52,450 bases of DNA from an uncultured Pseudomonadales bacterium (GTDB lineage Bacteria > Pseudomonadota > Gammaproteobacteria > Pseudomonadales > Azotimanducaceae): positions 12,183 to 64,632 of the forward strand of contig CAMYJX010000002.1 of NCBI GenBank assembly GCA_947258825.1, in the 5' to 3' direction. Position 1 is the stretch's first letter, and every line of letters starts with the position of its first letter. Under the pieces are notes generated by a model. That model made no database searches. It had not been told where the DNA came from and worked only from the letters and a program-made list of their open reading frames with translations. The translations under genes and the position numbers were made by a program. Positions 1 through 7,525 of the stretch are shown piece by piece.

Positions 1-1030
1 GGTTGCCGCGGACCGAGAAGTACGCATTGAGCTCCTCCGGACCGCCGAGATTGGAAAAGCTGAGGCTGATCACGCGAAAGGTATCCGCTACCCGTCGTTC
101 CTCGTCTTCGTTGTCTTCGCCAACGCCGGCGTCGAAGTCGTAGCCCGTCGATAGCTTGTAGTCGAGCAGCGCGATGTAATGATGCAGCGCCTCCTCGTAA
201 AGCTCCTGCTTGTAGAGCGACCAGCCCAGCTTGTAGAGCGCCAGCTCATAGAAGGGCGAGCTCGCTCCCATCCCGACCACCGACAGATAAGATTCTTCTG
301 CATCCAGATACTGCCTGCGGACGAAGTAGTACTCGCCGCGCCTGAAGAACACCTCATCGACGTAGCGGGAATCCGGGTATTCGGAGATCAGGCGCTCGAC
401 AGCCCGCATCGCTTCCTCCGATTGAGCGAGCTCGTCATGTGCGCGTGCCATCTGGTAGAGCACCTGATCGTTTCGTTCGTACCAGGGGTAGTCGGCAAGA
501 ATCTTCCGATAGGTCTCAATGGCCTGAGCCGGACCGGCTTCACCCGATGGTGCGGTTCCGTCTGGAAGGTCCAGACTGTCGGCCTGCCGGCTTGCCAGAC
601 CTCGCGGCGCGCTGGCGCGCGCTTCGAATTCCGCATCGGTCTCCCCGGGCGTCGACCCTGCCACGCCTTCTTGGCGCGACACGCCGACGACCGCGCTTGT
701 GATCGTCGTCGGCCGGGCCTGCAGGTGATGCGGATCAGGCGCGGCAAGCTCGACCAGCCCGCGATCACGCTCGACGCCAACAACGCCATACTCCTTTTCG
801 ATCTGAAGGTCGGCCATGCGCCGCATGGCCTCAGGCGCCATTCTGTGCGCCGGGGTTTCGATGAGGAACTGCTGGTAGCCTGTCAGGGCCTTTATCAGAC
901 TGTCGTCAATACGAACTTCATCCAGATCCGGTTCGACATCGCGGAGCTGCGCGATTGTCTGCTTATCGGGGTTGCTCTGGCACCCAACCAGCAACAGCAG
1001 GGCCAAGACGGAGGTCTGCAACCGGCCCAT
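1..1030 (-). CDS. TPR lipoprotein, 3' part cut by the window edge
   Basis: The frame is open from an ATG at 1030 to the window edge, so the C-terminus is missing. The N-terminus is a lipoprotein signal: MGRLQTS, a run of leucines, then a lipobox ending LVGC followed by QSN. An outer-membrane lipoprotein is therefore likely. After a low-complexity linker come several TPR-like helical pairs (for example the segments around AIETYRKILADYPW, RAVERLISEYPDSRY and YLDAEESYLSV), resembling BamD or CpoB/YbgF-type TPR proteins. The start overlaps the upstream stop by one base (TGATG), which shows translational coupling in an operon with the next two genes. TPR lipoproteins usually scaffold envelope complexes; the partner here is unknown and may be encoded beyond the window. 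Confidence 0.85.
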   Translation of the reverse strand, partial: MGRLQTSVLALLLLVGCQSNPDKQTIAQLRDVEPDLDEVRIDDSLIKALTGYQQFLIETPAHRMAPEAMRRMADLQIEKEYGVVGVERDRGLVELAAPDPHHLQARPTTITSAVVGVSRQEGVAGSTPGETDAEFEARASAPRGLASRQADSLDLPDGTAPSGEAGPAQAIETYRKILADYPWYERNDQVLYQMARAHDELAQSEEAMRAVERLISEYPDSRYVDEVFFRRGEYYFVRRQYLDAEESYLSVVGMGASSPFYELALYKLGWSLYKQELYEEALHHYIALLDYKLSTGYDFDAGVGEDNEDEERRVADTFRVISLSFSNLGGPEELNAYFSVRGN

Positions 1031-2901
1031 CACTCACGCTCCTCGGGCACGGGAGGAACCTGTGCTGCGCGGTCGTAGCTGTCGGCAAGCGCATAGCGCG
1101 CGCGGATTTCATAGTCCCCAAGGAGACGTGCCCGATTCTCCAGCTCCCGGATGGCCACCTGTTCCAGAACGTGACCCTGTCGGGACATCACTCGATCGAT
1201 CCGGACCATCGAGTCCTCTACCCGTTTGCGAAGGCGTCTGATGGGCACGTCGTAGCCTTCGAAGCTGTGCGTCGCAGCTTGGCGTACCCGAACGTAGGCG
1301 TTGTACTGCTCGGTCAGCCGGTCTACGGCCTTCTCCGAGGCTTCGAGGTGCTCGTAGAAATGCGTGAGCCGATCGTGATACTGGGTTTTGATGCTCCAGA
1401 TCACCAACCCCCGAAGCCGCTCCACGCGCGCCATCTGGCCCGCGTCTGCGACCGGGTCAAGTCCCGCAGCCAGGCGCTCCAGGCGTGAGCTCAGGGCTCG
1501 CTCTTCGGCTGTGGCGAGAAACTCGGGGCGTGGCGAAACCAGCATGCCCTGCAGACGATCGGAAAGCATCGCGTGCTGTTCCATGCGCAATCGCCGTCGG
1601 GAATCGAGCTCCCGGAACTGCCGGTCCAATCCGGGCAGCAACGGCTCGTAGTAGTCACGGCGGGCCTGCAGCATATCCTCAAACGCGTCGAGGCTGACGA
1701 GCCAGCGGTCCAGCCGCCTGCGTAGGTCTTCCAGATCAAGGTAATTCGAGAGCGCCGTCTGAAAATCGTGCGATGCGAGAAGCGTCATCAGGTAGTAAGT
1801 CTCCGGCGCTTCAGGAAGTTCTCGCAGACGGATCACCCAGTCTCTGTCTTTGCGAATCTCTGGACGAACCAGCGCCTCCAGAAACTTGCCGTCGCGGATA
1901 CTGACCACAGATTCATCAAGCCGGGAGATCTCCGTGCCAAATGACTGCAGCGCCTGCCCATACAGCATCGCCGCCCGACCGTGCACCTCGAGGTTGCCAT
2001 AAGCAAAAGGCAAGGCGAGCATTGCTTCCTGTACCGCGGGATCGGTGGCATTTCGGCCAACGAGCAGGTTCCATGGCGCAAGCGCCTGTGCGAAGCGTTC
2101 AGCGGAGGCGTCCGCCCAGCCTGCGCTGAGCAGCGCGGCGTTGGAGAACGGGCCGTCGAGCCGCACCTGCTCCAGAGATGCCTTCGCGTCATCAAAACGC
2201 CCGGATTCGAGCAGCAGGGTTCCGCGTACCAGATTTGCCTTGTCCCGGATGGCGCGGGCCGGTTCGTCTGTAGCCCCCACCGTGCCGGCTCTGCGAAGCT
2301 GCTCCAACGCGTCGCCGAGCCGCTCGTTCTGCAGGTACGCAATCGCCAGGTTGTACTCGGCGAATCCGCCAAGGTTCCGGCTACCCTGCAGGCGCTTCAG
2401 TATCGGCACTGCTTCATCGGGACGCGCCGTTGCCAGATAGACGTTGGCTTTCAGGTACTGGACGTCTTCACGAATCCCTTCGGGTACCTCGCCCTGTATA
2501 CGATCGATGGCTTGCAGCGCATCTTTGAGTTGACCCTTCTGAAAATGGATACGGGCAAGACGATAGGCGGCTTCGTTACGCACGGATTCATCTACATCGC
2601 TTTCAAGCACCGCGGTTATCGCGCGACCGGCACGATGATGCATCCGATAGCTGAGCTCGAAGTCGCCGACCGAGAACTCGGCGTCGTCCATGAACGGATA
2701 CAGCGAGTCTAGCTCCGGCTCGTCCAGGCCCCGGTGCTGCCCCAGCTCGGCATCGAGCCGCTGCAAGGCGTCAAAGTACAGCCCCTGCTCGGCCCAGAAG
2801 ACCGCTTCAGCGAAGTAGAGATCGCGCTCAGCGGCGAACGACGGCAACCCTGACAAGGTACCCAGCATAAGGGCCAACCGCAGCAGTTGCACAACCCGCA
2901 T
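1030..2901 (-). CDS. Exported TPR-repeat protein (623 aa)
   Basis: The first 23 or so residues form a Sec signal peptide (MRVVQLLRLALMLGTLSGLP, then SFA-A), so the protein is exported. The mature part is helical with TPR-like repeats: AEAVFWAEQGLYFDALQRL near the start, then AAYRLARIHFQKGQLKDALQ, AEYNLAIAYLQNERLGDALE and LVRGTLLLESGRFDDAKASL. The second half is charged and probably coiled coil, ending in AQVPPVPEERE. It sits between a small secreted protein 2 nt upstream and a TPR lipoprotein whose ATG overlaps its stop, so the three are one transcription unit. I infer a periplasmic scaffold in an envelope complex. I do not recognise a named family. Confidence 0.85.
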   Translation of the reverse strand: MRVVQLLRLALMLGTLSGLPSFAAERDLYFAEAVFWAEQGLYFDALQRLDAELGQHRGLDEPELDSLYPFMDDAEFSVGDFELSYRMHHRAGRAITAVLESDVDESVRNEAAYRLARIHFQKGQLKDALQAIDRIQGEVPEGIREDVQYLKANVYLATARPDEAVPILKRLQGSRNLGGFAEYNLAIAYLQNERLGDALEQLRRAGTVGATDEPARAIRDKANLVRGTLLLESGRFDDAKASLEQVRLDGPFSNAALLSAGWADASAERFAQALAPWNLLVGRNATDPAVQEAMLALPFAYGNLEVHGRAAMLYGQALQSFGTEISRLDESVVSIRDGKFLEALVRPEIRKDRDWVIRLRELPEAPETYYLMTLLASHDFQTALSNYLDLEDLRRRLDRWLVSLDAFEDMLQARRDYYEPLLPGLDRQFRELDSRRRLRMEQHAMLSDRLQGMLVSPRPEFLATAEERALSSRLERLAAGLDPVADAGQMARVERLRGLVIWSIKTQYHDRLTHFYEHLEASEKAVDRLTEQYNAYVRVRQAATHSFEGYDVPIRRLRKRVEDSMVRIDRVMSRQGHVLEQVAIRELENRARLLGDYEIRARYALADSYDRAAQVPPVPEERE

Positions 2902-2903
2902 GG

Positions 2904-3434
2904 CTACCAGTCGTTCAGTTCTATGGCGGCGCTTCCTGCGTCCGGGCCTGCCAGCGCAATGCCAAGCAGACGCGGGTCGATGTCCTTGGTAAACGTAAAT
3001 TTCTTGGTCTGGCTGTACTCCCTGCCGCTGGCCAGCTTGCCAACCACCGAGACCTCGAGCTGGTACTTGCCGCTGGGCAGATTGCCGGTGTAGATGCGTT
3101 GCACCCCACCGCTATGCAACGCGTCGAGCTCTTTGAAACTGTAGATGTGATGCGCAGCCAGCTTTTCATCGATCAGGATACGCACGGCGTCCAGGCGAAA
3201 GGACTGCTCCTGTGGCAGAGATATGAAGATAGCGACCTCGGTGGTAGATGGATAAAGCAGACGCTCTTCAAGCGTGGTCAGCTCGGCGCCGATGGCAAGC
3301 ACATCGGTCTTGATCTCCTGAACCTGCTCATCCAGGCTGCGCAGCGCCTGTTGGGAAGGTTCGGCGAGCACGGACGCACACGCCCAACCCAACATGAGAC
3401 CAGAAGCTAGTATCCTCGTTACTATTTTCAGCAT
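2904..3434 (-). CDS. Small exported protein, first gene of the TPR operon (176 aa)
   Basis: I chose the ATG at 3434 because a GAGAGG ribosome-binding site precedes it at good spacing and a signal peptide begins there (MLKIVTRILASGLMLGWACA, then SVLA-E). A longer frame reaches 3488 but would bury the signal. The mature protein has a short predicted coiled coil (QALRSLDEQVQEIKTDVLAI), then a beta-rich domain containing IYTGNLPSGKYQLEVSVVGK, which resembles an immunoglobulin-like carrier-type fold. Its stop lies 2 nt before the TPR gene start, so co-transcription is near certain. The function is unknown; a periplasmic partner of the two TPR proteins is the simplest reading. Confidence 0.8.
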   Translation of the reverse strand: MLKIVTRILASGLMLGWACASVLAEPSQQALRSLDEQVQEIKTDVLAIGAELTTLEERLLYPSTTEVAIFISLPQEQSFRLDAVRILIDEKLAAHHIYSFKELDALHSGGVQRIYTGNLPSGKYQLEVSVVGKLASGREYSQTKKFTFTKDIDPRLLGIALAGPDAGSAAIELNDW

Positions 3435-3457
3435 GAAAGACCCTCTCGCTTTCCAGC

Positions 3458-3480
3458 AATCTGCGGCCAGGCCGCAGATT
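3458..3480. promoter_or_regulatory. 23-bp palindrome in the TPR operon leader
   Basis: Two 11-base arms (AATCTGCGGCC and its exact reverse complement) flank a single central A. It lies about 24 nt upstream of the ATG at 3434, just beyond the ribosome-binding site. The one-base centre makes a dimeric-repressor operator more likely than an RNA hairpin, but a leader stem is also possible. No T-run follows on either strand, so it is not a classical terminator. Confidence 0.5.
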
Positions 3481-3710
3481 CCACCCATGCAAACCTTAAC
3501 GATGTCAGCTGGGCGACAGAGTCTTTACCAAATAGGTCCGGATCGATGTGATAGACAGCACAAAATGCTGCTGCCAGAAGCGACCCCCGGTCAAACCTCG
3601 ACTAGGCTTCTACCATGAGCGGGAATCCGCACACAGTGCTTGTCGGAAAAGGAGCAAACGGTCCTCCAACGACACGGATCACAGAAAACCACCCGTAGCG
3701 CGCTCGATAA

Positions 3711-3726
3711 TCCCGGCAAACCGGGA
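3711..3726 (+). promoter_or_regulatory. Hairpin overlapping the ribosome-binding site of the 3735 gene
   Basis: TCCCGG and CCGGGA form a perfect 6-bp stem around a CAAA loop. The 3' arm contains GGGA, the only plausible Shine-Dalgarno sequence for the GTG at 3735 (8 nt away). Folding would hide the site, so translation may be restrained or regulated. Confidence 0.35.
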
Positions 3727-3734
3727 CATACGGA

Positions 3735-4187
3735 GTGCGGGTTGTGGAAGAAATCACCCTCTGGGCGCCAGAGGACAATCAGCGCGATGGTCGCGTTCCA
3801 AACGAGAGACGATCCAGGGACGGCATCATTCCGGAACCGGCCGATCACAAACGGCTCAGCCAGATCTATATGGAGGGCCTGGCGGAGCGACACCGCATCT
3901 CCTTCACGGCCCGCGGTCGACGCCGGCGCCAGGACGCTTACGAAACAGTCATGAAACGTCTGGCCAAGGGCGCAGCCGTAGAGGTGTCCCAACCCGTCGA
4001 GGAAAGGAAGGCCCGAACGGAAGTGCGGATACGAACCTATGCCTTGATGATGGAGCTCATCACAGCGGCCACCAAAGACCATGAGGCGCTTGTGCGGCGG
4101 TCACGCGCTGCAAGGCGCAACAGCCTCATCCTTACGCTCACCGCCCTGGTTGCCCTGGGTCTGATAGCCGCTTCCAGAGGCTGGTGA
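3735..4187 (+). CDS. Small C-terminally membrane-anchored protein of unknown function (150 aa)
   Basis: The frame begins at a GTG with a weak GGGA ribosome-binding site; a second GTG three codons later is an alternative. Residues 1-125 are charged, rich in Arg and Glu, and probably mostly helical. The C-terminus is one hydrophobic segment (SLILTLTALVALGLIAASRG) ending four bases before a TGATAA double stop. This tail-anchor architecture, with a cytoplasmic head and one C-terminal helix, is why I accept it over the antisense frame at 3591-4082. I recognise no family. It is monocistronic, divergent from the TPR operon and convergent with the MscS gene. Confidence 0.55.
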   Translation: MRVVEEITLWAPEDNQRDGRVPNERRSRDGIIPEPADHKRLSQIYMEGLAERHRISFTARGRRRRQDAYETVMKRLAKGAAVEVSQPVEERKARTEVRIRTYALMMELITAATKDHEALVRRSRAARRNSLILTLTALVALGLIAASRGW

Positions 4188-4496
4188 TAATGATTGCTGC
4201 GACAGCCTGACACTTCAGATCGCGCGCAGCGGCGTGAAAACGAACTCGGTCGGCCCGTCGTTATCGGGAGACATTATATTGAGCCGACCAGGCGGACTGA
4301 AAATCCGCGTATCGGCAACTGCGTCCGCGTTCGATTCTGCCCCTGGCCACCATTGATATCAGCAAGTTACGCAACCTGAGAAAAACAGGCCAGTAGTCAT
4401 ATAGTAGGCATTGGGATTCAATCTGACGCCGCACCGCCATCCCTAAGCCTCGATTAGCTGATGGTGTGCGCTTGGGTCAGACGTGAACGAGACCTT
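4188..4496. other. Intergenic region holding a tRNA-like remnant
   Basis: This stretch of about 309 bases has no credible protein gene. Its one notable content is the tRNA-Phe-like sequence at 4290-4352. No terminator with a T-run is visible for either convergent neighbour. Confidence 0.6.
4290..4352 (+). pseudogene. Decayed tRNA-Phe(GAA)-like sequence, 3' part
   Basis: A perfect 5-bp anticodon stem (GCGGA with TCCGC, 4292-4308) encloses the loop CTGAAAA, giving anticodon GAA. It is followed by a variable-region-like GTATC. At 4329-4352 stands GTTCGATT, then CTGCC, CCTGGCC and ACCA, as in the 3' end of Pseudomonas-type tRNA-Phe. Between the two parts are about 10 extra bases. The T-stem cannot pair (CCGCG against CTGCC), and no matching GGCCAGG acceptor strand or normal D-arm is found upstream. 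I read it as a tRNA-Phe pseudogene or an attachment-site scar, not a working tRNA. The comparison is from memory of tRNA-Phe sequences. Confidence 0.55.
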
Positions 4497-5420
4497 TCAC
4501 AACCGCGTATCGGGCAAGAGGTAGTCTCGAGCGACCTCTTCTTTCATGCCCAAGAACGACCGCAGATGGAGATCACGCTGCGGGAACGGGATCTCGATAT
4601 GGTACTTGTACAGCGCCGTGTGAATCTCCCAGAGGTAAGCCGCCTTCACCGCACCGGGGCGACGCACGTTTTCGGCGCCCATCCAGAGCAATAGTTCGAA
4701 ATCGAGGCTCGAATCGCCAAAGCCAACGAACCACACCTGCGGCGGCCGATCTTGCAGGTAAGCCATGTCGGCTGACACGCTGTCAGCCGCCTCCAACGCC
4801 GCCATTTTAACCAGCTCTTTGTCCGTCCCGTATGCGACGCCGAACGGTATATGCATACGGGCAGCGTCGTCGTCATGAGTCCAGTTGACCACCCGGGCAG
4901 CGACGAATTCCGAGTTCGGCACCAGCACATCCACGTTATCATTGGTAGTCACGATGGTGTAGCGCATGTTGATCTTTCGCACCCGGCCCCGGATCCCCGA
5001 TTCGAGCTCCACGTAATCGGCAACCTTGAGACTTCGATCGATAAGCAGAATCAATCCTGCGAAGAAGTTCACCACCAGCGGCTGAATGCCAAGGCCGATG
5101 CCCAGGCCAAGAGCGCCGGCAATGAGCGCAAAACTCGAAAAGTCGAAGCCAACCGCGGAGAGACCCAAAATGAAACCGACTATCAGAATTACGTAGTGTG
5201 AGAGACGGTCTATGGTGTAGATGGTGCTCTGCTGCACCGATCGGGACTGCAACAGGCGCGTCAATCCCATGCGGGCGAATTTGGAGACCCAGAACGCGAG
5301 CACCACAAAAACAAGCAGTTTCAACAGTGAACTTGCGCTGATGCTGGTGTTGCCTACCTTCAGCCATTCCGCGGCCATTACGCCGGTCAGGGATTCCCAG
5401 TATTCAATAAGCGTTTCCAT
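4497..5420 (-). CDS. MscS-family mechanosensitive ion channel (307 aa)
   Basis: Three or so hydrophobic segments (residues about 28-45, 70-95, 95-125) lead into the MscS pore-helix signature: a glycine/alanine-rich stretch (ALGLGIGLGIQPLVVNFFAG), then LILLIDRSLKVADYV. The beta domain follows, with GRVRKINMRYTIVTTNDN and VLVPNSEF, and then a C-terminal alpha/beta domain. It should be an inner-membrane, tension-gated or small-ion channel of the short MscS class. The ATG at 5420 overlaps the corA stop by one base (TGATG), which is why I prefer it to the GTG three codons upstream. Pairing with CorA suggests shared ion or osmotic homeostasis. Confidence 0.92.
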   Translation of the reverse strand: METLIEYWESLTGVMAAEWLKVGNTSISASSLLKLLVFVVLAFWVSKFARMGLTRLLQSRSVQQSTIYTIDRLSHYVILIVGFILGLSAVGFDFSSFALIAGALGLGIGLGIQPLVVNFFAGLILLIDRSLKVADYVELESGIRGRVRKINMRYTIVTTNDNVDVLVPNSEFVAARVVNWTHDDDAARMHIPFGVAYGTDKELVKMAALEAADSVSADMAYLQDRPPQVWFVGFGDSSLDFELLLWMGAENVRRPGAVKAAYLWEIHTALYKYHIEIPFPQRDLHLRSFLGMKEEVARDYLLPDTRL

Positions 5421-6379
5421 CAGAACCACCGTTTGCGTCTGAAGAGAACCAAAAGCCCGATCGCGACGACGGTCATAACGGCCAATACGAAAAAGTACGC
5501 GTACCTGGTTGTAAGCTCGGGCATGTACTCGAAGTTCATGCCGTAGATGCCCGCGATGAACGTGATAGGTACGAAAATGCAGGTGATGATCGTGAGCACC
5601 CGCATGATGTTGTTCAATCGGTGGGAGGACAGCGACAGATAGCCGTTCATCAGATCGTTTGCCAGCTCGTTGTGCAGGTTCGACAGGCTGACGATCCTTT
5701 CGAACTGCTCCGCTATTTCCGTGGCGTGCCTTTCAAGCCCTTTGAACAGCGGGTTGCTCTCACGTCGCACACGTTCGAAGAGAGCAACCTGATAGCTGGC
5801 GATTCGCCGCAGCTTCTTGAGCTGACGTTTGTAAAGCAATAACTCGTTCAGCAAATCGTCTTTCGGATCTTCGAACATCTCCTCTTCGATTTGCTCGAGG
5901 CGACCCTCCAGATTCAGCACGATAGGAACATAACGGCCCACCAGCGCTTCCGCTACGTCCAATGCCAAATGCCCGGGTCGGCGCCCGACGGCGATGGAAT
6001 CGGCTTCGAGTAGCTGCTGGACCTTCTCGATCGACGGGGACCTTGCGCTATGCCGGCTGATCAGAAAACGCTCTCCCATCAGAAACGCTATCTGTATGGT
6101 GCCAAAGTCGATGGAGTCAGACGAAGCATCCAGCCCCCGCAACAGCATGAAAACTGAATCTCCAATGACCGTTTCCAACTTCGGCGGATAACGCACCGCC
6201 AACGTCTGCTCGATGATGATGTCGTCGGCGCCGAATTCAATCAGAACCCTTGCTTCATCACTGGCATCATGCTCGAGGTCTACCCAGAGATAGGCGTCCG
6301 GCAGATCCCGCCAGGCCTCGATCAATTCCTCGCCCCCAACCTGAATCTCCTGATCATCACGCCACATGATGGCTTTCAC
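5420..6379 (-). CDS. corA: CorA-family magnesium/cobalt transporter (319 aa)
   Basis: The C-terminal end has the defining CorA architecture: two transmembrane helices separated by the GMN loop (IYGMNFEYMPE), with a basic FRRKRWF tail. The N-terminal two thirds is the soluble funnel domain with long helices (LLLYKRQLKKLRRIASYQVA). The length is normal for the family. It starts at a GTG preceded by GGAGGTG at ideal spacing. CorA is a pentameric inner-membrane Mg2+ channel, and some relatives (ZntB-like) move Zn2+; YGMN fits either, so metal choice is not settled. It is translationally coupled to the downstream MscS channel. Confidence 0.92.
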   Translation of the reverse strand: MKAIMWRDDQEIQVGGEELIEAWRDLPDAYLWVDLEHDASDEARVLIEFGADDIIIEQTLAVRYPPKLETVIGDSVFMLLRGLDASSDSIDFGTIQIAFLMGERFLISRHSARSPSIEKVQQLLEADSIAVGRRPGHLALDVAEALVGRYVPIVLNLEGRLEQIEEEMFEDPKDDLLNELLLYKRQLKKLRRIASYQVALFERVRRESNPLFKGLERHATEIAEQFERIVSLSNLHNELANDLMNGYLSLSSHRLNNIMRVLTIITCIFVPITFIAGIYGMNFEYMPELTTRYAYFFVLAVMTVVAIGLLVLFRRKRWF

Positions 6380-6706
6380 GTCCGCACCTCCAATGGCATC
6401 TGAGCCGACAAATGGCCCATGCTTCCATACTCATTATGCGCCCCCTTGCGCCATTCCACCCCTAGAACAAGCCCTATTTTTGGGCGAATTAGCCGCACCG
6501 CGTCGCTGTTCAACTCCGCCATGCGGGTCTCGAGTTTCTGGTAACGGCATCTGAGTGCCGCAAGTTCAGCGAAATGCAGAGTGTGCCCCTGAATGTTAAT
6601 CCGCGGTGGTGCGCTGTGGAGCAATTGGTTTCAACGGGAGCCCGGTAGGCTACTGATTCAAAGAGCTATTTAACCGCGCGTGACTCTGGCGCCAGCGTAT
6701 CGTTTC
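6380..6706. other. Intergenic region between corA and the ABC operon
   Basis: About 327 bases. On the minus strand this is the upstream region of corA and the downstream region of the ABC operon. A short minus-strand frame (6376-6624) overlaps the corA start and ribosome-binding site, and I do not accept it. No clear terminator, repeat or RNA is visible. Confidence 0.5.
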
Positions 6707-7525
6707 TCAGCCGTGCGCCGCTTCTTCCCGCATCATGCGCAGGATGTCCTGCTCCATGCTGCCATACTGCGGCTGGGCGCGTAGCTCTTCCCGCGTGCTG
6801 ATAGCCGCATCCTGTTTGAAGGGGGGATGCAGCACGGCCTTGACCCTGCCCGGACGGCTGGAGAGAAAAATGATCTGGTCAGCCAGCAACAGCGCCTCCT
6901 CTACATCATGGGTCACCATGACGACAGTCATCCGCTCCTTGCGGATCACATCCAGCAGCAGTTCCTGCATCTGCCAGCGGGTTTCGGCGTCCAGCGCGCC
7001 GAAAGGCTCATCCATCAGCAACAACTGGGGAGTGGTCGCCAGCGCCCGGGCCAGCGCGACGCGCTGTCGCATGCCGCCGGACAACTGGTGCGGCCACGCA
7101 TCCGCGAAACGGGAGAGCCCCACCCGGTCGAGAAAGTGGTCCACGGCCCCTTCCGCCAGAGCGGTCGCATCACCGTTGATGCGCAGCCCGTAGGCCACGT
7201 TGCGTCGAACCGTCAACCAGGGGAACGAGGTATAGCCCTGGAACACCATGCCGCGATCGCGGTTGGGGCCGATCACCGGCTCGCCGTTGAGCGTGATGCG
7301 CCCGCTGGTGGGTGTATCCAGCCCGGCGATCATGCGTAGAACGGTAGACTTTCCACAGCCCGAAGGCCCCAGCAGGATGGTGACCTGTCGCGGAGCCACG
7401 CTGAAGGTAGCATTTTCCACCGCCACGGTGGGCGTGTCCCTGCTGGGAAAAATTTTTCCCAGCCCATCGACTACCAATCCCTCTTCCTGCAGCTCGGGCT
7501 GCTGCATGCGGGCGGCGGTGCTCAC
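6707..7525 (-). CDS. ABC importer ATPase, NitT/TauT (SsuB/TauB) type (272 aa)
   Basis: All ATPase motifs are present: Walker A GPSGCGKST, a Q-loop in VFQGYTSFPWLTV, signature LSGGMRQRVALARAL, Walker B LLLMDEP with FGALD, and switch histidine VTHD. The C-terminus SRPGRVKAV is typical of nitrate/sulfonate/taurine importers. I chose the GTG at 7525 because it overlaps the stop of the binding-protein gene by four bases (GTGA); an ATG at 7507 is also possible. It works at the inner face of the membrane with the permease and binding protein just upstream. The substrate cannot be read from the ATPase. Confidence 0.93.
   Translation of the reverse strand: MSTAARMQQPELQEEGLVVDGLGKIFPSRDTPTVAVENATFSVAPRQVTILLGPSGCGKSTVLRMIAGLDTPTSGRITLNGEPVIGPNRDRGMVFQGYTSFPWLTVRRNVAYGLRINGDATALAEGAVDHFLDRVGLSRFADAWPHQLSGGMRQRVALARALATTPQLLLMDEPFGALDAETRWQMQELLLDVIRKERMTVVMVTHDVEEALLLADQIIFLSSRPGRVKAVLHPPFKQDAAISTREELRAQPQYGSMEQDILRMMREEAAHG

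Larger units (their letters stand above)
3435..3734. other. Intergenic region upstream of the TPR operon
   Basis: About 300 bases without a convincing gene lie between two divergent genes. They hold the leader of the TPR operon with a 23-bp palindrome at 3458-3480, and a small hairpin at 3711-3726 next to the start of the plus-strand gene. Short open frames here lack a ribosome-binding site and protein-like composition. Confidence 0.6.

Noticed and set aside
3591..4082. Minus-strand frame of 163 codons opposite the tail-anchored protein
   Set aside because: No signal, no motif and poor composition; the plus frame ends in a clean membrane anchor.
6376..6624. Minus-strand frame of 82 codons upstream of corA
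   Set aside because: It overlaps the corA start and its strong ribosome-binding site; no domain is visible.
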